Assembly: GCF_001578185.1 (NCBI RefSeq)
Contig: NZ_CP011008.1
Location: 2,508,001-2,572,000, forward strand
Origin: Peribacillus simplex
Lineage (GTDB): Bacteria; Bacillota; Bacilli; Bacillales; DSM-1321
Direction of reading: 5' to 3'
DNA length: 64,000 bases
Position 1 is the first letter of the stretch. Every line of letters begins with the position of its first letter. The notes below the pieces were generated by a model. The model had not been told where the DNA came from. It searched no databases and saw only the letters and a list, made by a program, of their open reading frames with translations. Shown here piece by piece: positions 9,225-18,180 of this stretch. The position numbers were made by a program, and so were the translations under genes.

Positions 9225-9338
9225 CTAAAAAAAGTAACTTCCAGTCACCTCATCTACTTTACCCCCATGATTTATCCAGTTCCCATATGCAATCTTGCTA
9301 ATGGTTAATCCGCTATTGCCAAGTTTACTAAATTCCAT
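9225..9338 (-). pseudogene. Aldo/keto reductase N-terminal fragment
   Basis: The minus-strand ATG at 9338, preceded by AAGGGGGT, opens MEFSKLGNSGLTISKIAYGNW. This is the unmistakable start of an aldo/keto reductase (RKLGxSGLxVSxIxLG pattern). The frame runs only 37 codons before a TAG, and the rest of the enzyme (about 300 aa) is absent, so the gene has been truncated by deletion or rearrangement. Confidence 0.75.
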
Positions 9339-9864
9339 TTCAATTACCCCCTTTTAAAATTGATATCTTCATTATAAATTCGGATTTTTAATATGTATAA
9401 TATACTATTGATGATAAACTTATATAAATTTTATATATGTGTTTACAGGCGACCAAAGAATTAATCAACGATTTAATAGATAAATAGTACAATCTCGTGC
9501 AAAATTCTAGACTTAGACCATTTCGAGATTGAATATCGAAGCTGGGCATGCGCTTATGAAAGTAAATGGCATTTCCAAAAGTGTCGTTAATAATAGGCGC
9601 AAATGTATATCAGTGGTTCTTCAAGAAGAATTCATTGAATGAAGCATTACCACATCAATCTCACTGGAAACCAGAGACGGTAAAGGAACCAATATGGGAG
9701 GACATTTGAGGAATGAGCAATGATTATTGGTCAAATAAAATATAAGGATGCACCATAAAAAGCTTTAAGGGGATGGAAACACAAAAAGGATATAGAAACT
9801 TTTCACCAGTGAAAAGCCCTATATCCAAATTGAAGAGAAATCAAAAAAGTTTCATGTCCATTTC
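9339..9864. other. Intergenic region with unassigned coding-like scraps
   Basis: No intact gene. A short open stretch near 9590-9708 reads YQWFFKKNSLNEALPHQSHW on the plus strand, resembling a protein C-terminus, but I cannot assign it. The region looks like decayed genes. Confidence 0.4.
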
Positions 9865-10278
9865 TCAGCTCTCGAAGTTAAATTGCCATTGGATTCCGAA
9901 TTTATCCGTTAACTGACCGTAAATTTTACTCCAAAATGTTTCTTGGAGCTCCATCCCAACCTTACCGCCTTGACTAAGTTTATTAAAGGTTGATTTAATT
10001 TCATCCAAATCCTTACTAACAAATGCCAAGCTGATATTATTTCCTTCGACAAAAGGCATGCCAGGAAAAGCATCGGAAAACATGACATTGCTTCCATTAA
10101 TACTTAGCCTTGTATGCATGACTAAATCTTTTGCTTCTTCTGGAAGAGTAAATTCCGGATTAGGCGGTGTTTCCCCAAAGGTCATGATATTAGGTGATGC
10201 CGTTCCAAAAACCTCTGCGTAAAACTCTACTGCTTCTCTACAATTCCCATTAAAATTTAGATATGCATCAACTGACAT
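9865..10278 (-). CDS. VOC family protein, PhnB-like
   Basis: A 137-aa single-domain vicinal-oxygen-chelate protein of the PhnB/3-demethylubiquinone-methyltransferase-like group. It starts with VDAYLNFNGNCREAVEFYAEVFG, has HTRLSINGSNVMFSDAFPG in the middle and ends with YGQLTDKFGIQWQFNF. The frame is open upstream to 10323, but AGGAG eight bases before ATG 10278 fixes the start at MSVDAYL. The family binds small ligands and many members have no known reaction. It is followed on the same strand by nothing within 800 bases. Confidence 0.85.
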   Translation of the reverse strand: MSVDAYLNFNGNCREAVEFYAEVFGTASPNIMTFGETPPNPEFTLPEEAKDLVMHTRLSINGSNVMFSDAFPGMPFVEGNNISLAFVSKDLDEIKSTFNKLSQGGKVGMELQETFWSKIYGQLTDKFGIQWQFNFES

Positions 10279-10372
10279 TTGTTTCACTCCTATTATTTTA
10301 TATTTTTTTGCCACAAGATTCATACACCTATTGTATTAAGTGTTGTTAAATTTTCTTGCAATAGACTTCCTT

Positions 10373-10837
10373 TTACCGGACGAAAAATTCCGGTGGTTCA
10401 ATCCCGAGTGTTCTGAGATAGATATATCCCTGTCCTCTGTGATGGATTTCATTTTCGAGGGCATATTGAAGTCTCTCAAAGTGGCTTTGTGAGGGTCCGA
10501 AAAAGGGATCCTTCTCAACCGCTTCAAGTGTTTCCTCGGTAATTTCCTCCCACAGTTTTCTAGTATCTTGCCTTACTGCTTCGCATGCAGATATTAGTGC
10601 CTCTTTTGTAGAAAGTGCAGCAAACGAATCTGGAAACTCCCATACACTAAGTGCAATTCCACGCATATATCCAGTTTCAATGTTCATGATTTCTTTAATC
10701 ATCTCGGCGAAAGGGCGAAGCTTCTCGGCCGGTGTATAGTGAAATAATTCTTCTTCAGGAAAGGCTTCAACTACCCGCATTGTCAATCTCCTGTTGCCTT
10801 CTAATATATTTAACAATCCTTCTTTCGATAGAAACAT
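10373..10837 (-). CDS. DinB family protein
   Basis: A 154-aa DinB/YfiT-like four-helix protein. Helix one carries LLNILEGNRRLTMRVVEAFP, the middle holds MIKEIMNIETGYMRG, and the C-terminal signature is NEIHHRGQGYIYLRTLG with the conserved metal-ligand histidines. Family members use metal-dependent thiol-transferase chemistry or have unknown roles. AGGAGG lies six bases before the ATG. It is upstream of, and co-directional with, the PhnB-like gene, 94 bases apart, so they may be co-transcribed. Confidence 0.85.
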   Translation of the reverse strand: MFLSKEGLLNILEGNRRLTMRVVEAFPEEELFHYTPAEKLRPFAEMIKEIMNIETGYMRGIALSVWEFPDSFAALSTKEALISACEAVRQDTRKLWEEITEETLEAVEKDPFFGPSQSHFERLQYALENEIHHRGQGYIYLRTLGIEPPEFFVR

Positions 10838-11388
10838 TAGTTACCTCCTTTGATAGATACTCTATAGAAGTTCTGTGAAAAAGCGAAAAGTCCTGCAAAT
10901 TCCAGTATATAAAGATCAATCAGTTTTTTTAATGTAACTACCTGTGCAGATTCAATATTATTAATGGTATGAGTATGATTCTGTATATCATTTTTCTTTT
11001 AAACTTGATGGAGTGCTAGTGTCATTAAAAAAGAGACGGTTCTATATTCCAAAAAGAGAGATAAAGTTATGTTACCATTAACTGTGGTAGCGCAATTTCT
11101 GGAAGGTCATTTGAAATATGTAGGAGATATAACTAAGCAAAATTCGTAAGATATTTGACTAATGGAGCATGAACAAGTTATTCTCTTTGTTGTACAGTTT
11201 TCAAAAACAGCAAATGATTGTTTTTAACTTTATTTTACCTCTTAATAAGCGGAGATATTGAAGTTTGGTGGATATTGCTAAAATATTACATTTATTATAC
11301 GATTCAAGTAGCTATCTGTTTCCATCAATATGATTAAACGGAAAGAGTAATCAATAATAACGGAACCATCAGAAAGGGAGAGAAGCAA
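10838..11388. other. Intergenic region of about 550 bases
   Basis: AT-rich. One short frame near 11070-11147 (LPLTVVAQFLEGHLKYVGDI) looks like a remnant but is unassigned. No RNA structure is obvious. Confidence 0.4.
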
Positions 11389-11769
11389 ATGATTAATAAT
11401 GTCGGTCAAATTATGTTATATGTAAATAACCAGGATGAGTCATTGAAATTTTGGACAGAAAAAATGGGGTTTAGCGTTGTTTCTGAAGAAAATAACGGCC
11501 AAGGCTTGAGATGGATTGAAATTGCGCCAACAAAGGACGCACAAACTAGTATCATCTTGCATAACAAGGAATTCATTGCTAAAATGCAGCCTGAATTAAA
11601 TCTTAATACACCCTCGTTAATGTTTTTCTCGGAAAACCTTGATGAATTATATAAAAACTTTTCGGAGAAGAATATAAAACTGGGGGAACTTGTAAAGATG
11701 CCTTCTGGAAGAGTATTTAATTTTGCTGATAACGAAGAAAATTACTTTGCGGTCATGGAAAAAAAGTGA
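11389..11769 (+). CDS. VOC family protein (glyoxalase/bleomycin-resistance fold)
   Basis: A 126-aa protein with paired beta-alpha-beta-beta-beta modules. GQIMLYVNNQDESLKFWTEK opens module one, RWIEIAPTKDAQTSIILH gives its strands, and module two ends with GRVFNFADNEENYFAVME. The terminal Glu in NYFAVME is at the metal-ligand position typical of glyoxalase-like proteins. GAAAGGGAGAG precedes the ATG. Function (detoxification, ring cleavage or resistance) is not predictable. Confidence 0.85.
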   Translation: MINNVGQIMLYVNNQDESLKFWTEKMGFSVVSEENNGQGLRWIEIAPTKDAQTSIILHNKEFIAKMQPELNLNTPSLMFFSENLDELYKNFSEKNIKLGELVKMPSGRVFNFADNEENYFAVMEKK

Positions 11770-11793
11770 CTCACATAGCAAAAGATTAAAAAC

Positions 11794-11831
11794 ATCAAAA
11801 CGACTATGGAAACTTTTTTAGTCGTTTTGAT
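11794..11831. terminator. Bidirectional terminator between convergent genes
   Basis: ATCAAAACGACTA (11794-11806) is a perfect 13-base inverted repeat with TAGTCGTTTTGAT (11819-11831). The T run (GTTTTTA) follows on the minus strand, so it best serves the ferredoxin gene but lies between two convergent genes. Confidence 0.8.
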
Positions 11832-11877
11832 ATGTCATGACATCATGTTATATCGCTTAATACAGTATTGATCCTAT

Positions 11878-12198
11878 TTAGTCAGCAGGCCGTGGCCCAG
11901 CGGCAATTCCAGAGTTTTCAACAGTCATGATCGGTCGAATGGTTATATCTCCATTCACGTAAATTTGACAGGATAAACGCAAATGATCCTCCATTCCTTT
12001 TTCCTCAAAGACCTTTTTTTCTTTATTTGTGACTTCCAAAAAATCACCTGCCAATATTTCCACTCTGCAAGTTGTACATTTTGCCTTCCCTCCACATCTG
12101 TGGAGAATATTTATACCGTTATCTTCCAACGCTAATACTAACTTTTTTCCCATTTCAACTTCAAAAGTTCCTTGGTCAAATACAGTTACGTAAGGCAT
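11878..12198 (-). CDS. 2Fe-2S ferredoxin
   Basis: A 106-aa beta-grasp ferredoxin. The cluster cysteines are in HRCGGKAKCTTC (C-x5-C-x2-C) and the distant LRLSCQI, the spacing of the adrenodoxin/ISC type rather than the plant type. The frame is open to 12213, but that ATG overlaps the GAGGTGG ribosome site, so MPYVTVFD at 12198 is the start. It is a soluble one-electron carrier; no oxygenase or reductase partner is adjacent. Confidence 0.9.
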   Translation of the reverse strand: MPYVTVFDQGTFEVEMGKKLVLALEDNGINILHRCGGKAKCTTCRVEILAGDFLEVTNKEKKVFEEKGMEDHLRLSCQIYVNGDITIRPIMTVENSGIAAGPRPAD

Positions 12199-12490
12199 TT
12201 TATACCACCTCATATTAATTATAGGATATCTTCCAACGGGTCATTAACATATTTATTCTCTTACCTTGTCCATATGACAGAAAAAAATGTGAAAAAATCA
12301 TTACTGATTGTTAAACCCCATTCGTTAAACAAAGTGCCTATCTCATTAGATGAATAATTAATTATCTTGAAGACAAACTTTAAGTAGATTGAAAATTATA
12401 GATTTAACAAGCTTCAAATAGATCCAAATACGAAAATAATTATGGTTTATCTAAAAAAAGAGTGAAAAAATAAAGGGGAGGCGCCTGTCT

Positions 12491-13111
12491 GTGAATAATG
12501 ATAATTGTGATTTTTCACCAATGAAACAAATTTTAAAAGAGGATATTCGCCAAGTAATAACGGCATTACAGGATAACTTAGAAGCAATGGGTGATGAAAA
12601 TTATTGTCTTCTTGGAAATTTTGAAAAAATTAAAGAAAAATTTGTATACATTGATATGAAAGCTGCAACTTTTTATTTAAACTGTTATTTGTCTCCGTTT
12701 ACGGACAAATATCCGGAATTATCTATTTGCGTACAAAATATGTCAAATCTTAGACATGGGGGATTAATTGTGATTCAACGGGGGGATTCAGTGGATTCTT
12801 TGATTCAACCCGGTATTCCCATAGGTGCAGAGTTAACCCATTCATTATTGGAATCAATTTTTTTTCCTGGAAATCCACTACATGATGGTGCTGTATTGGT
12901 AAGTCATAATCATATTGAATCTGCAGCAAATGTCCTTCCACTTTCTAGCAGATCAACAGGTGGAAAAAAACTTGGAACCCGCCATCGCGCTGCTTTAGGT
13001 TTAACAGAACGAAGTGATGCCCTTGTATTGGTAGTATCTGAGGAAACAGGCAGAGTTTCATTTGCCTTAAACGGGAATCTGTACCCAATTAATACCCATG
13101 GGCCTCTATAG
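12491..13111 (+). CDS. cdaS: Sporulation diadenylate cyclase CdaS
   Basis: A 206-aa c-di-AMP synthase. An N-terminal helical region (about 1-60) precedes a DisA_N/DAC domain. The catalytic motifs are present: DGA at about residues 132-134 (LHDGAVLV) and RHR at about 164-166 (GTRHRAA). Length and the helical N-terminus match the CdaS (YojJ) class, which in Bacillus acts during sporulation and is autoinhibited by the N-terminal helices; the other classes (CdaA, DisA) have membrane or DNA-binding parts absent here. GTG at 12491 follows GGGGAGG with somewhat long spacing. No cognate regulator is adjacent. Confidence 0.9.
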   Translation: MNNDNCDFSPMKQILKEDIRQVITALQDNLEAMGDENYCLLGNFEKIKEKFVYIDMKAATFYLNCYLSPFTDKYPELSICVQNMSNLRHGGLIVIQRGDSVDSLIQPGIPIGAELTHSLLESIFFPGNPLHDGAVLVSHNHIESAANVLPLSSRSTGGKKLGTRHRAALGLTERSDALVLVVSEETGRVSFALNGNLYPINTHGPL

Positions 13112-13462
13112 AATTCGAATTATAGTCGAGGCAGGCAATATCCTGGCCGATTATAATGTGCGTGGTAATTCTGCACTGGAATTTGAACGAACCATCATTG
13201 AGAAATTCGTGTTAAAAACGAAAAACGATTGAGCTATTGGCAAGTGGTGGTTAAAGAACATGGATTGGCTTCTCCCCTCTAAAATTTTGGATCGTTTTTA
13301 CTTCAAAATTTTAATTCCGTGAATACAGTTCCGGAAAAGGTCATGGATTTATTAAACCCGGTGATTTTTACCGGGTTTTTGGTTGCTTTTTATATAAAAA
13401 AAGGCATATGATAAATAAGGAGATTAAATCAGAAAAGATATAAAACGAAAGAGGATTTTTAA
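13112..13462 (+). other. Intergenic region between cdaS and map
   Basis: A short coding-like scrap (NVRGNSALEFERTIIEKF, about 13157-13228) of unknown origin lies in the first half, and the terminator at 13354 in the second. GAAAGAGGA precedes the map ATG. Confidence 0.4.
13354..13382 (+). terminator. Rho-independent terminator upstream of map
   Basis: AAACCCGGT (13354-13362) pairs with ACCGGGTTT (13370-13378), followed by TTGG. It closes the cdaS transcription unit. Confidence 0.85.
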
Positions 13463-14209
13463 ATGATAACTATTAAAAGTGAACGAGAAATACATTTGAT
13501 GCATGAAGCGGGCAAACTTCTTGCTGCGACACATAGAGAAATCGCTAAAATGATAAAACCGGGCATCACGACTTGGGAAATCGAAGAGTTTGTCGATAAA
13601 TACTTGGCAGAGCATGGTGCGACACCTGAACAAAAGGGCTATAACGGCTACAAATATGCAACTTGCGCATCTGTGAATGATGTAATTTGTCACGGCTTCC
13701 CGCAAAAGAAAGCCTTGAAAGAGGGAGACATCGTAACGATTGATATGGTGGTAAACCTTAACGGCGGTCTGGCCGATTCAGCTTGGACATATGCAGTCGG
13801 CGAAGTTGAAGAAGAGGTTCAGCGTTTGATGGATGTAACCAAGAATGCACTATATAGAGGCATCGAGGCTGCACGGGCAGGAAATCGTCTTGGGGATATT
13901 GGTCATGCAATTCAGTCATATGCTGAAGGTGAAAAGTTTTCTGTTGTCCGCGATTTTACAGGACACGGTATCGGTAAAACCATGCACGAAGACCCAACCG
14001 TTTTACATTATGGTAAACCAGGTAAAGGCGCCCGTCTAAAAGAAGGCATGGTCATCACGATTGAGCCTATGTTGAATGCAGGAACATGGCATATGAAAAT
14101 GGATCAAGACGGCTGGACGGCGAGAACGGCAGATGGAAAGCTTTCTGCTCAATATGAACATACCCTCGTCATTACAAAAGAAGATGCGATCATTTTAACG
14201 GAACAATAA
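13463..14209 (+). CDS. map: Type I methionine aminopeptidase
   Basis: A 248-aa pita-bread-fold peptidase that removes the initiator methionine. The five metal ligands are in recognisable blocks: TIDMVVNLNGGLADSAW (two Asp), FTGHGIGKTMHEDP (His), TIEPM (Glu) and AQYEHT (Glu). Family length is about 250 aa. This copy is not in the ribosomal-protein/adk locus, so it is probably the second enzyme typical of Bacillus (YflG type). Its terminator has been split by the insertion at 14226-18215. Confidence 0.93.
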   Translation: MITIKSEREIHLMHEAGKLLAATHREIAKMIKPGITTWEIEEFVDKYLAEHGATPEQKGYNGYKYATCASVNDVICHGFPQKKALKEGDIVTIDMVVNLNGGLADSAWTYAVGEVEEEVQRLMDVTKNALYRGIEAARAGNRLGDIGHAIQSYAEGEKFSVVRDFTGHGIGKTMHEDPTVLHYGKPGKGARLKEGMVITIEPMLNAGTWHMKMDQDGWTARTADGKLSAQYEHTLVITKEDAIILTEQ

Positions 14210-14213
14210 AAAT

Positions 14214-14222
14214 GAAACGGCC
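14214..14222 (+). terminator. Left arm of the map terminator, separated from its right arm
   Basis: GAAACGGCC (14214-14222) is the exact reverse complement of GGCCGTTTC at 18224-18232, which is followed by five T. The insertion of 14226-18215 lies between them, flanked by TAA on both sides (14223-14225 and 18216-18218). Removing the insertion and one TAA restores a 9-bp hairpin with an 8-base loop and T run directly after map. Confidence 0.8.
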
Positions 14223-14306
14223 TAATGAACTGCACCCCAATTGTTAGACAACATCTAATAATGAAGTGCTCCCTGTCAAGTAGACAGTGGAAATAATAAA
14301 AATGCT

Positions 14307-15080
14307 TTACGCGGCTTGATCCCTGAATTCCAAGGGGCTCAAGCCGTCTAATTTTTCTTGATAGCGCTCTGAATTATAAAACGAAATGTATCCTACAATT
14401 GCTATTTTTAGCGCTTCATATGTATCATATTTATTTAAATAGTATTTTTCGCATTTGAGCGTACCCCAAAAAGCCTCGATTGGTCCGTTATCAATACAAC
14501 GTCCCACTCTAGACATACTATGTACCATCTCGGCATCATCTATCATCCGTTTGAAAAGTTTTGAAGTATATTGATAACCACGATCGCTATGAATAAGTGG
14601 ATGCTCATCCTCTTTTAATTTTTGTATGGCTGGTGTCATCGTTTGAAATACAAGTTTATTGTTATTCGAATGCCCTAATACATAACTCACAATCGAATTA
14701 TCGTATAAATCAATAATGGCGCTTAAATAAGCCTTTTTGCCATTCCCATATTTAAACTCCGTGACATCTGTACACCATTTTTGATTTGGTTGGTCTGCTT
14801 TGAACTTGCGACTGAGTATGTTTTCTGCTACATAATCTGGATTCGATTTACGATATTTTTTTCGTTTTCGACGAATCACCGATTTTAATCGACACATTTT
14901 CATCAAACGATAAATACGTTTTTTATTTACCTTCGGTAAATCTACTTTTTCACGCTGACGATTGATTGTAAGTGTGATGCGACGATATCCATAAATCCCA
15001 TCTACTTGTGTATAAAGGTACTGAATTGATTCTAGAAGCTGTTCATTCTCGATTTCCCGTGCTGATGGCTGACGGTTCAA
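14307..15080 (-). CDS. IS3-family transposase OrfB (DDE catalytic part)
   Basis: An rve-type integrase domain with WCTDVTEFKYGNGKKAYLSA (first Asp), HSDRGYQYTS (second Asp) and NGPIEAFWGTLKCEKYY (Glu). An upstream HTH_21 part carries IYGYRRITLTINR. The frame stays open upstream of the listed ATG to the orfA overlap (KEASLSKSCIHNRYIAIQEL). It is therefore probably made as an OrfAB fusion by -1 frameshifting at A-AAA-AAG (15236-15230, minus strand). All three catalytic acids are present, so it looks functional. Confidence 0.92.
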   Translation of the reverse strand: MNRQPSAREIENEQLLESIQYLYTQVDGIYGYRRITLTINRQREKVDLPKVNKKRIYRLMKMCRLKSVIRRKRKKYRKSNPDYVAENILSRKFKADQPNQKWCTDVTEFKYGNGKKAYLSAIIDLYDNSIVSYVLGHSNNNKLVFQTMTPAIQKLKEDEHPLIHSDRGYQYTSKLFKRMIDDAEMVHSMSRVGRCIDNGPIEAFWGTLKCEKYYLNKYDTYEALKIAIVGYISFYNSERYQEKLDGLSPLEFRDQAA

Positions 15081-15199
15081 CCACTTATAATAAGCAGCAC
15101 GTGCAACATCGGCAATTTCACATAATAAAATGATTGGCAGTGCTTCCTTCGCTGCTAATTCTTGAATGGCAATATAACGGTTATGTATACAACTTTTAC

Positions 15200-15880
15200 T
15201 TAACGACGCCTCCTTTCGATTTCCTCTAACTTTTTTAAGAAGAGATTTTCTGCACGTAATCGTTCATTTTCACGTTCCATGCGTTGAATTTCTAAACGAA
15301 ACTTGTCTTCAGTGCTTAACTCCTCTTCTAACTTTGTACGTCCACGGCGATCTTGTAAGCCTAATTCCCCGTATTTTTCGAATTTTTTTACCCATTGATA
15401 TATTTGTTGGTAAGAAACCGCATATTGTTCAGCTGTTACTTGATAACTTTTATCGTTGGCAATACAAGCTTGTGCTATTTCAATGCGCTCTTGTACTGTT
15501 GTTTTTCTACCTTTAGTCATAGTTTGGCTCATTCCTTTACCCGAATCTTTTAATTCACTATGACTAGTATACTTTTTAATCCAATTTCGCAAAAAGGATG
15601 TACCGGAAAGTCTATATTTTCTAACGGTTTCTCTTAATGAATAACTTCCTGAAATATAGTCTTGAACAGCTGCTAGCTTTAATCCTTTCGGATATGTATT
15701 ATGATTCTCACTTCTATTAAGACTATCCTCTCCAAAAAACAAGTAATTATTTTGCCAATCTTTGATCGTTCTAGAATCAACTTTATACAACTCGGCCACC
15801 TCATTAAGAGTGAATTGGCTATTTTCATAGAAATTTAGAATCTCTAATTTTTCTTCTTTTGAAAAGCTATATTTTCTCAT
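15200..15880 (-). CDS. IS3-family transposase OrfA (helix-turn-helix)
   Basis: A 226-aa protein with repeated HTH units. RKYSFSKEEKLEILNFYENS is followed by LYKVDSRTIKDW, then YRLSGTSFLRNWIKKY and AEQYAVSYQQIYQWVKKFE. A C-terminal leucine-zipper-like coiled coil has RMERENERLRAENLFLKKL. It binds the IS ends. Near its 3' end the slippery heptamer A-AAA-AAG is in the correct phase for -1 slippage into the orfB frame, with GGAGG nearby. Confidence 0.92.
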   Translation of the reverse strand: MRKYSFSKEEKLEILNFYENSQFTLNEVAELYKVDSRTIKDWQNNYLFFGEDSLNRSENHNTYPKGLKLAAVQDYISGSYSLRETVRKYRLSGTSFLRNWIKKYTSHSELKDSGKGMSQTMTKGRKTTVQERIEIAQACIANDKSYQVTAEQYAVSYQQIYQWVKKFEKYGELGLQDRRGRTKLEEELSTEDKFRLEIQRMERENERLRAENLFLKKLEEIERRRR

Positions 15881-15968
15881 AAAAAAACCTCCCCAATAGG
15901 CAAACAGATTTTATTTTTTAATCTGTCTACTTATTGGGGAGCGTATCATAATTGGAGGTGCAGTTTTT

Positions 15969-16748
15969 TTGACTAAATATACGATGGACAGAGTACTTGG
16001 AACGGAAAAATCCTATAAATCCATTGCAGAAGAAAGAAATGTAGGTTTATCCCCTCTGAAAAGATGGGCCGATTGCTATCTTGAACATGGGATGGAAGAA
16101 CTTGCTTCATCCTATACAAATTACACTTGCCCTTATTATATGAACGAAAATGGGGCATCAATCAGCGCGACGGCTGTACACTATAACCTTCCTACCGATT
16201 TTACACTTTTGAATGGGGCAAATCAGTTAAAGGAAGGAGGTATAGACGCTCTTAAACCCAAGAAAAAGGGTGTCTATCCATGAAAAAAGAAACCAAGAAA
16301 ACATCGCCAGGGCACGGAGTACGTACTATTATGGGGTAAACGCTTTCGGGCGTGAGGAAAAATACACAAATTAAATCCCTTATCGAAGAGGATTTCCATA
16401 CGCATAAAGGACGTTATGGGTATCGATGCATCACCCTAGAGTTACGTAACCGAGGTACTCACATCAATCATAAAACAGTTCTCCGATTGATGAATGAACT
16501 AGGAGTGAAGTCATTGGTTCGCATGAAGAAATACCGTTCGTACAAAGGGAAAATCTCGATAATGCGGTCATTGGAAACTTCTTTGGGCTATTAAAATTCG
16601 GCTACTTTTCTTCAAGAATTTGAAAACATGGAACATTTCAAACAAGAACTAGAAGAATATATCCATTTCTACAACCCTCAACGAATCAAGGTAAAATTAA
16701 AAGGCATGAGCCCGGTATTACCGGGTTCATGCCCTCAAGGCTGCTTAA
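15969..16748 (+). pseudogene. Decayed IS150-like transposase (outer element)
   Basis: TTG at 15969 follows GGAGGTG by 8 bases and opens an OrfA-like HTH protein (MTKYTMDRVLGTEKSYKSIA) that ends at 16283. OrfB pieces follow: HKGRYGYRCITLELRNRGTH (16352-16594), then after frame breaks and an internal deletion [20 protein letters not shown] and KLKGMSP near 16636-16725. The DDE core is largely missing, so this copy cannot encode an active transposase. Confidence 0.85.
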
Positions 16749-16783
16749 TTAAATAAAGTGTCTAACAATTTGGGTGCACTTCA
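16636..16783 (+). repeat. Direct repeat A: IS150-like 3' end
   Basis: Nearly identical to 18066-18215. Both run from TTTCAAACAAGAACTAGAAG through a GGCATGAGCCCGGT...ACCGGGTTCATGCC hairpin to the inverted end GGGTGCACTTCA. Confidence 0.9.
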
Positions 16784-16807
16784 ATTGGAAGATCCTTTTT
16801 TTATTGC

Positions 16808-17749
16808 TTAATTTATTTTCTTATCGTCTTTACTTAGAACATGAATTTCATAAGGGCCAGGAAATGATTTTTTTATTTGTTTATATTGAAAAAATTCATT
16901 TGTGAGTTCGTCAATACGTTTTCCTATTTCTTTAGCTTTTTTATCTGTACTGTCTATGGAAGTATTAATAATAATGGGATTCTGACCATCTATTATAGTT
17001 GTAGATGTAACTTTGAGATCCTTTATTTCTTTCAACCCTTGATCTATTGATGGCATAACTTTCATTTCCCAATCTCGTTTTAAATTTGATTTAAAACGTA
17101 TTGGAATATCCTTAACATTGAATCCTTTTTCTTGAGCTAACTTAAGAAATTCTTTATGAAAATTGTTAACCTCATTTGGCTCAATCACTTCTTTATCGTT
17201 TCTATAGAACATTAAGTCCAATTGTACAATGCGTCCGTCAGTGGCTGAATATGAAGTTCCTGTCAAAACATCAATTTTATCAATCTTCTTCATTTCATTT
17301 GCTACTTCCTGAATAATTTTTTCCTCTCGTTTTTGTCTTTCTGTCTGATTGGTATCATTCCAATAAGCAAGAACTTTTACTTTATAATCCCTATGCTTTT
17401 TTGATTGCAATACTTCTTCAATATTACTTTGAAGATCGTCTTTTAAATAATTAAAATTTTTCTTGGAATAAGGCCTAATCACAAGAACGACTTCTTTTTT
17501 TGCCCGAGAAAGGGTTAAATCATAGCCATCTGGATGCCCTTTTTTCTTAAATACATTTTTGTTAAAAGAAGATTCAATGGCATTTTCTAATTTGATTGTT
17601 TCATAGTAGGAAATTAAATTATTTGGACTATCTTTAGATGTGACATTATTATCAGAGCTTTCCATTTCCTTATTGGTTTTATTTGATGTACATGCTACTA
17701 CAAAAAATAACATACCGAATAAAATGAATAACATGGATACTTTTTTCAA
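16808..17749 (-). CDS. Putative lipoprotein (DUF4030-like), IS-borne cargo
   Basis: About 313 aa. TTG at 17749 follows AGGGGA by 8-9 bases and gives a basic N-terminus, a hydrophobic stretch and the lipobox FVVAC with Cys20, so it is predicted to be a membrane-anchored lipoprotein. The frame is open to 17788, but that start would bury the signal peptide. The mature part is lysine-rich and probably alpha/beta, with two similar segments (VLVIRPYSKKNFNYL with KVKVLAYWNDTNQTE, then PIIINTSIDSTDKKA). I take it to be the DUF4030-type Bacillus lipoprotein family, function unknown. It lies between two copies of an IS 3' end. Confidence 0.75.
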   Translation of the reverse strand: MKKVSMLFILFGMLFFVVACTSNKTNKEMESSDNNVTSKDSPNNLISYYETIKLENAIESSFNKNVFKKKGHPDGYDLTLSRAKKEVVLVIRPYSKKNFNYLKDDLQSNIEEVLQSKKHRDYKVKVLAYWNDTNQTERQKREEKIIQEVANEMKKIDKIDVLTGTSYSATDGRIVQLDLMFYRNDKEVIEPNEVNNFHKEFLKLAQEKGFNVKDIPIRFKSNLKRDWEMKVMPSIDQGLKEIKDLKVTSTTIIDGQNPIIINTSIDSTDKKAKEIGKRIDELTNEFFQYKQIKKSFPGPYEIHVLSKDDKKIN

Positions 17750-17865
17750 AAAATCATCCCCTAAAATATTAGCATTTTTACCCAACATTGTTAATTATAA
17801 CATAGTTTTTAATGTTCTTATTAAGCTTCTCCGTTAGCACCTATGAAGTGTTAATGTTTCAATAA

Positions 17866-18180
17866 GTGGCAACCCTTAAACAGCTTTTAATCTTTCACAA
17901 TCGGGTGCAATTCTTTAATTTTCGAGTTGGGATGAAGCGAGATCATATTCCTTTAATAACTGTGCCAAGAGAAGTTTATACGTATCAAGGGCTTGTTTCG
18001 TACCAATTGAACGCCTGGCCAACGCAAGCAGGGAATGGGCTATTTATGCCCGGAATATCGCAATTTTTCAAACAAGAACTAGAAGAATATATCCATTACT
18101 ACAATTCTCAACGAATCAAGGTAAAATTAAAAGGCATGAGCCCGGTAAATTACCGGGTTCATGCCCTCAAGGCTGCTTAA
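17866..18180 (+). pseudogene. Truncated IS150-like OrfB (second copy)
   Basis: The C-terminal OrfB segment [20 protein letters not shown] and [18 protein letters not shown] is intact. The N-terminal half ([20 protein letters not shown]) is scrambled and lacks the DDE motif, so it is a remnant only. The right IS end follows at 18192-18215. Confidence 0.8.

Larger units (their letters stand above)
14262..15948 (-). mobile_element. IS3-family insertion sequence, apparently intact
   Basis: Imperfect inverted ends align as ATGA..GCTCCC....AAGTAGACA (left, from 14261) and the complement of TGTCTACTT....GGGAGCG..TCAT (right, to about 15949). The element begins TG and ends CA and is flanked by TAA direct repeats (14259-14261 and 15949-15951). 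It encodes orfA and orfB on the minus strand with an intact frameshift window. It sits inside the left part of the older IS150-like element, so it arrived later. Confidence 0.85.

Noticed and set aside
14307..15880. orfA and orfB as two independent transposase genes
   Set aside because: The orfB frame is open into orfA and a phased A-AAA-AAG slip site is present, so the catalytic product is most likely an OrfAB fusion.
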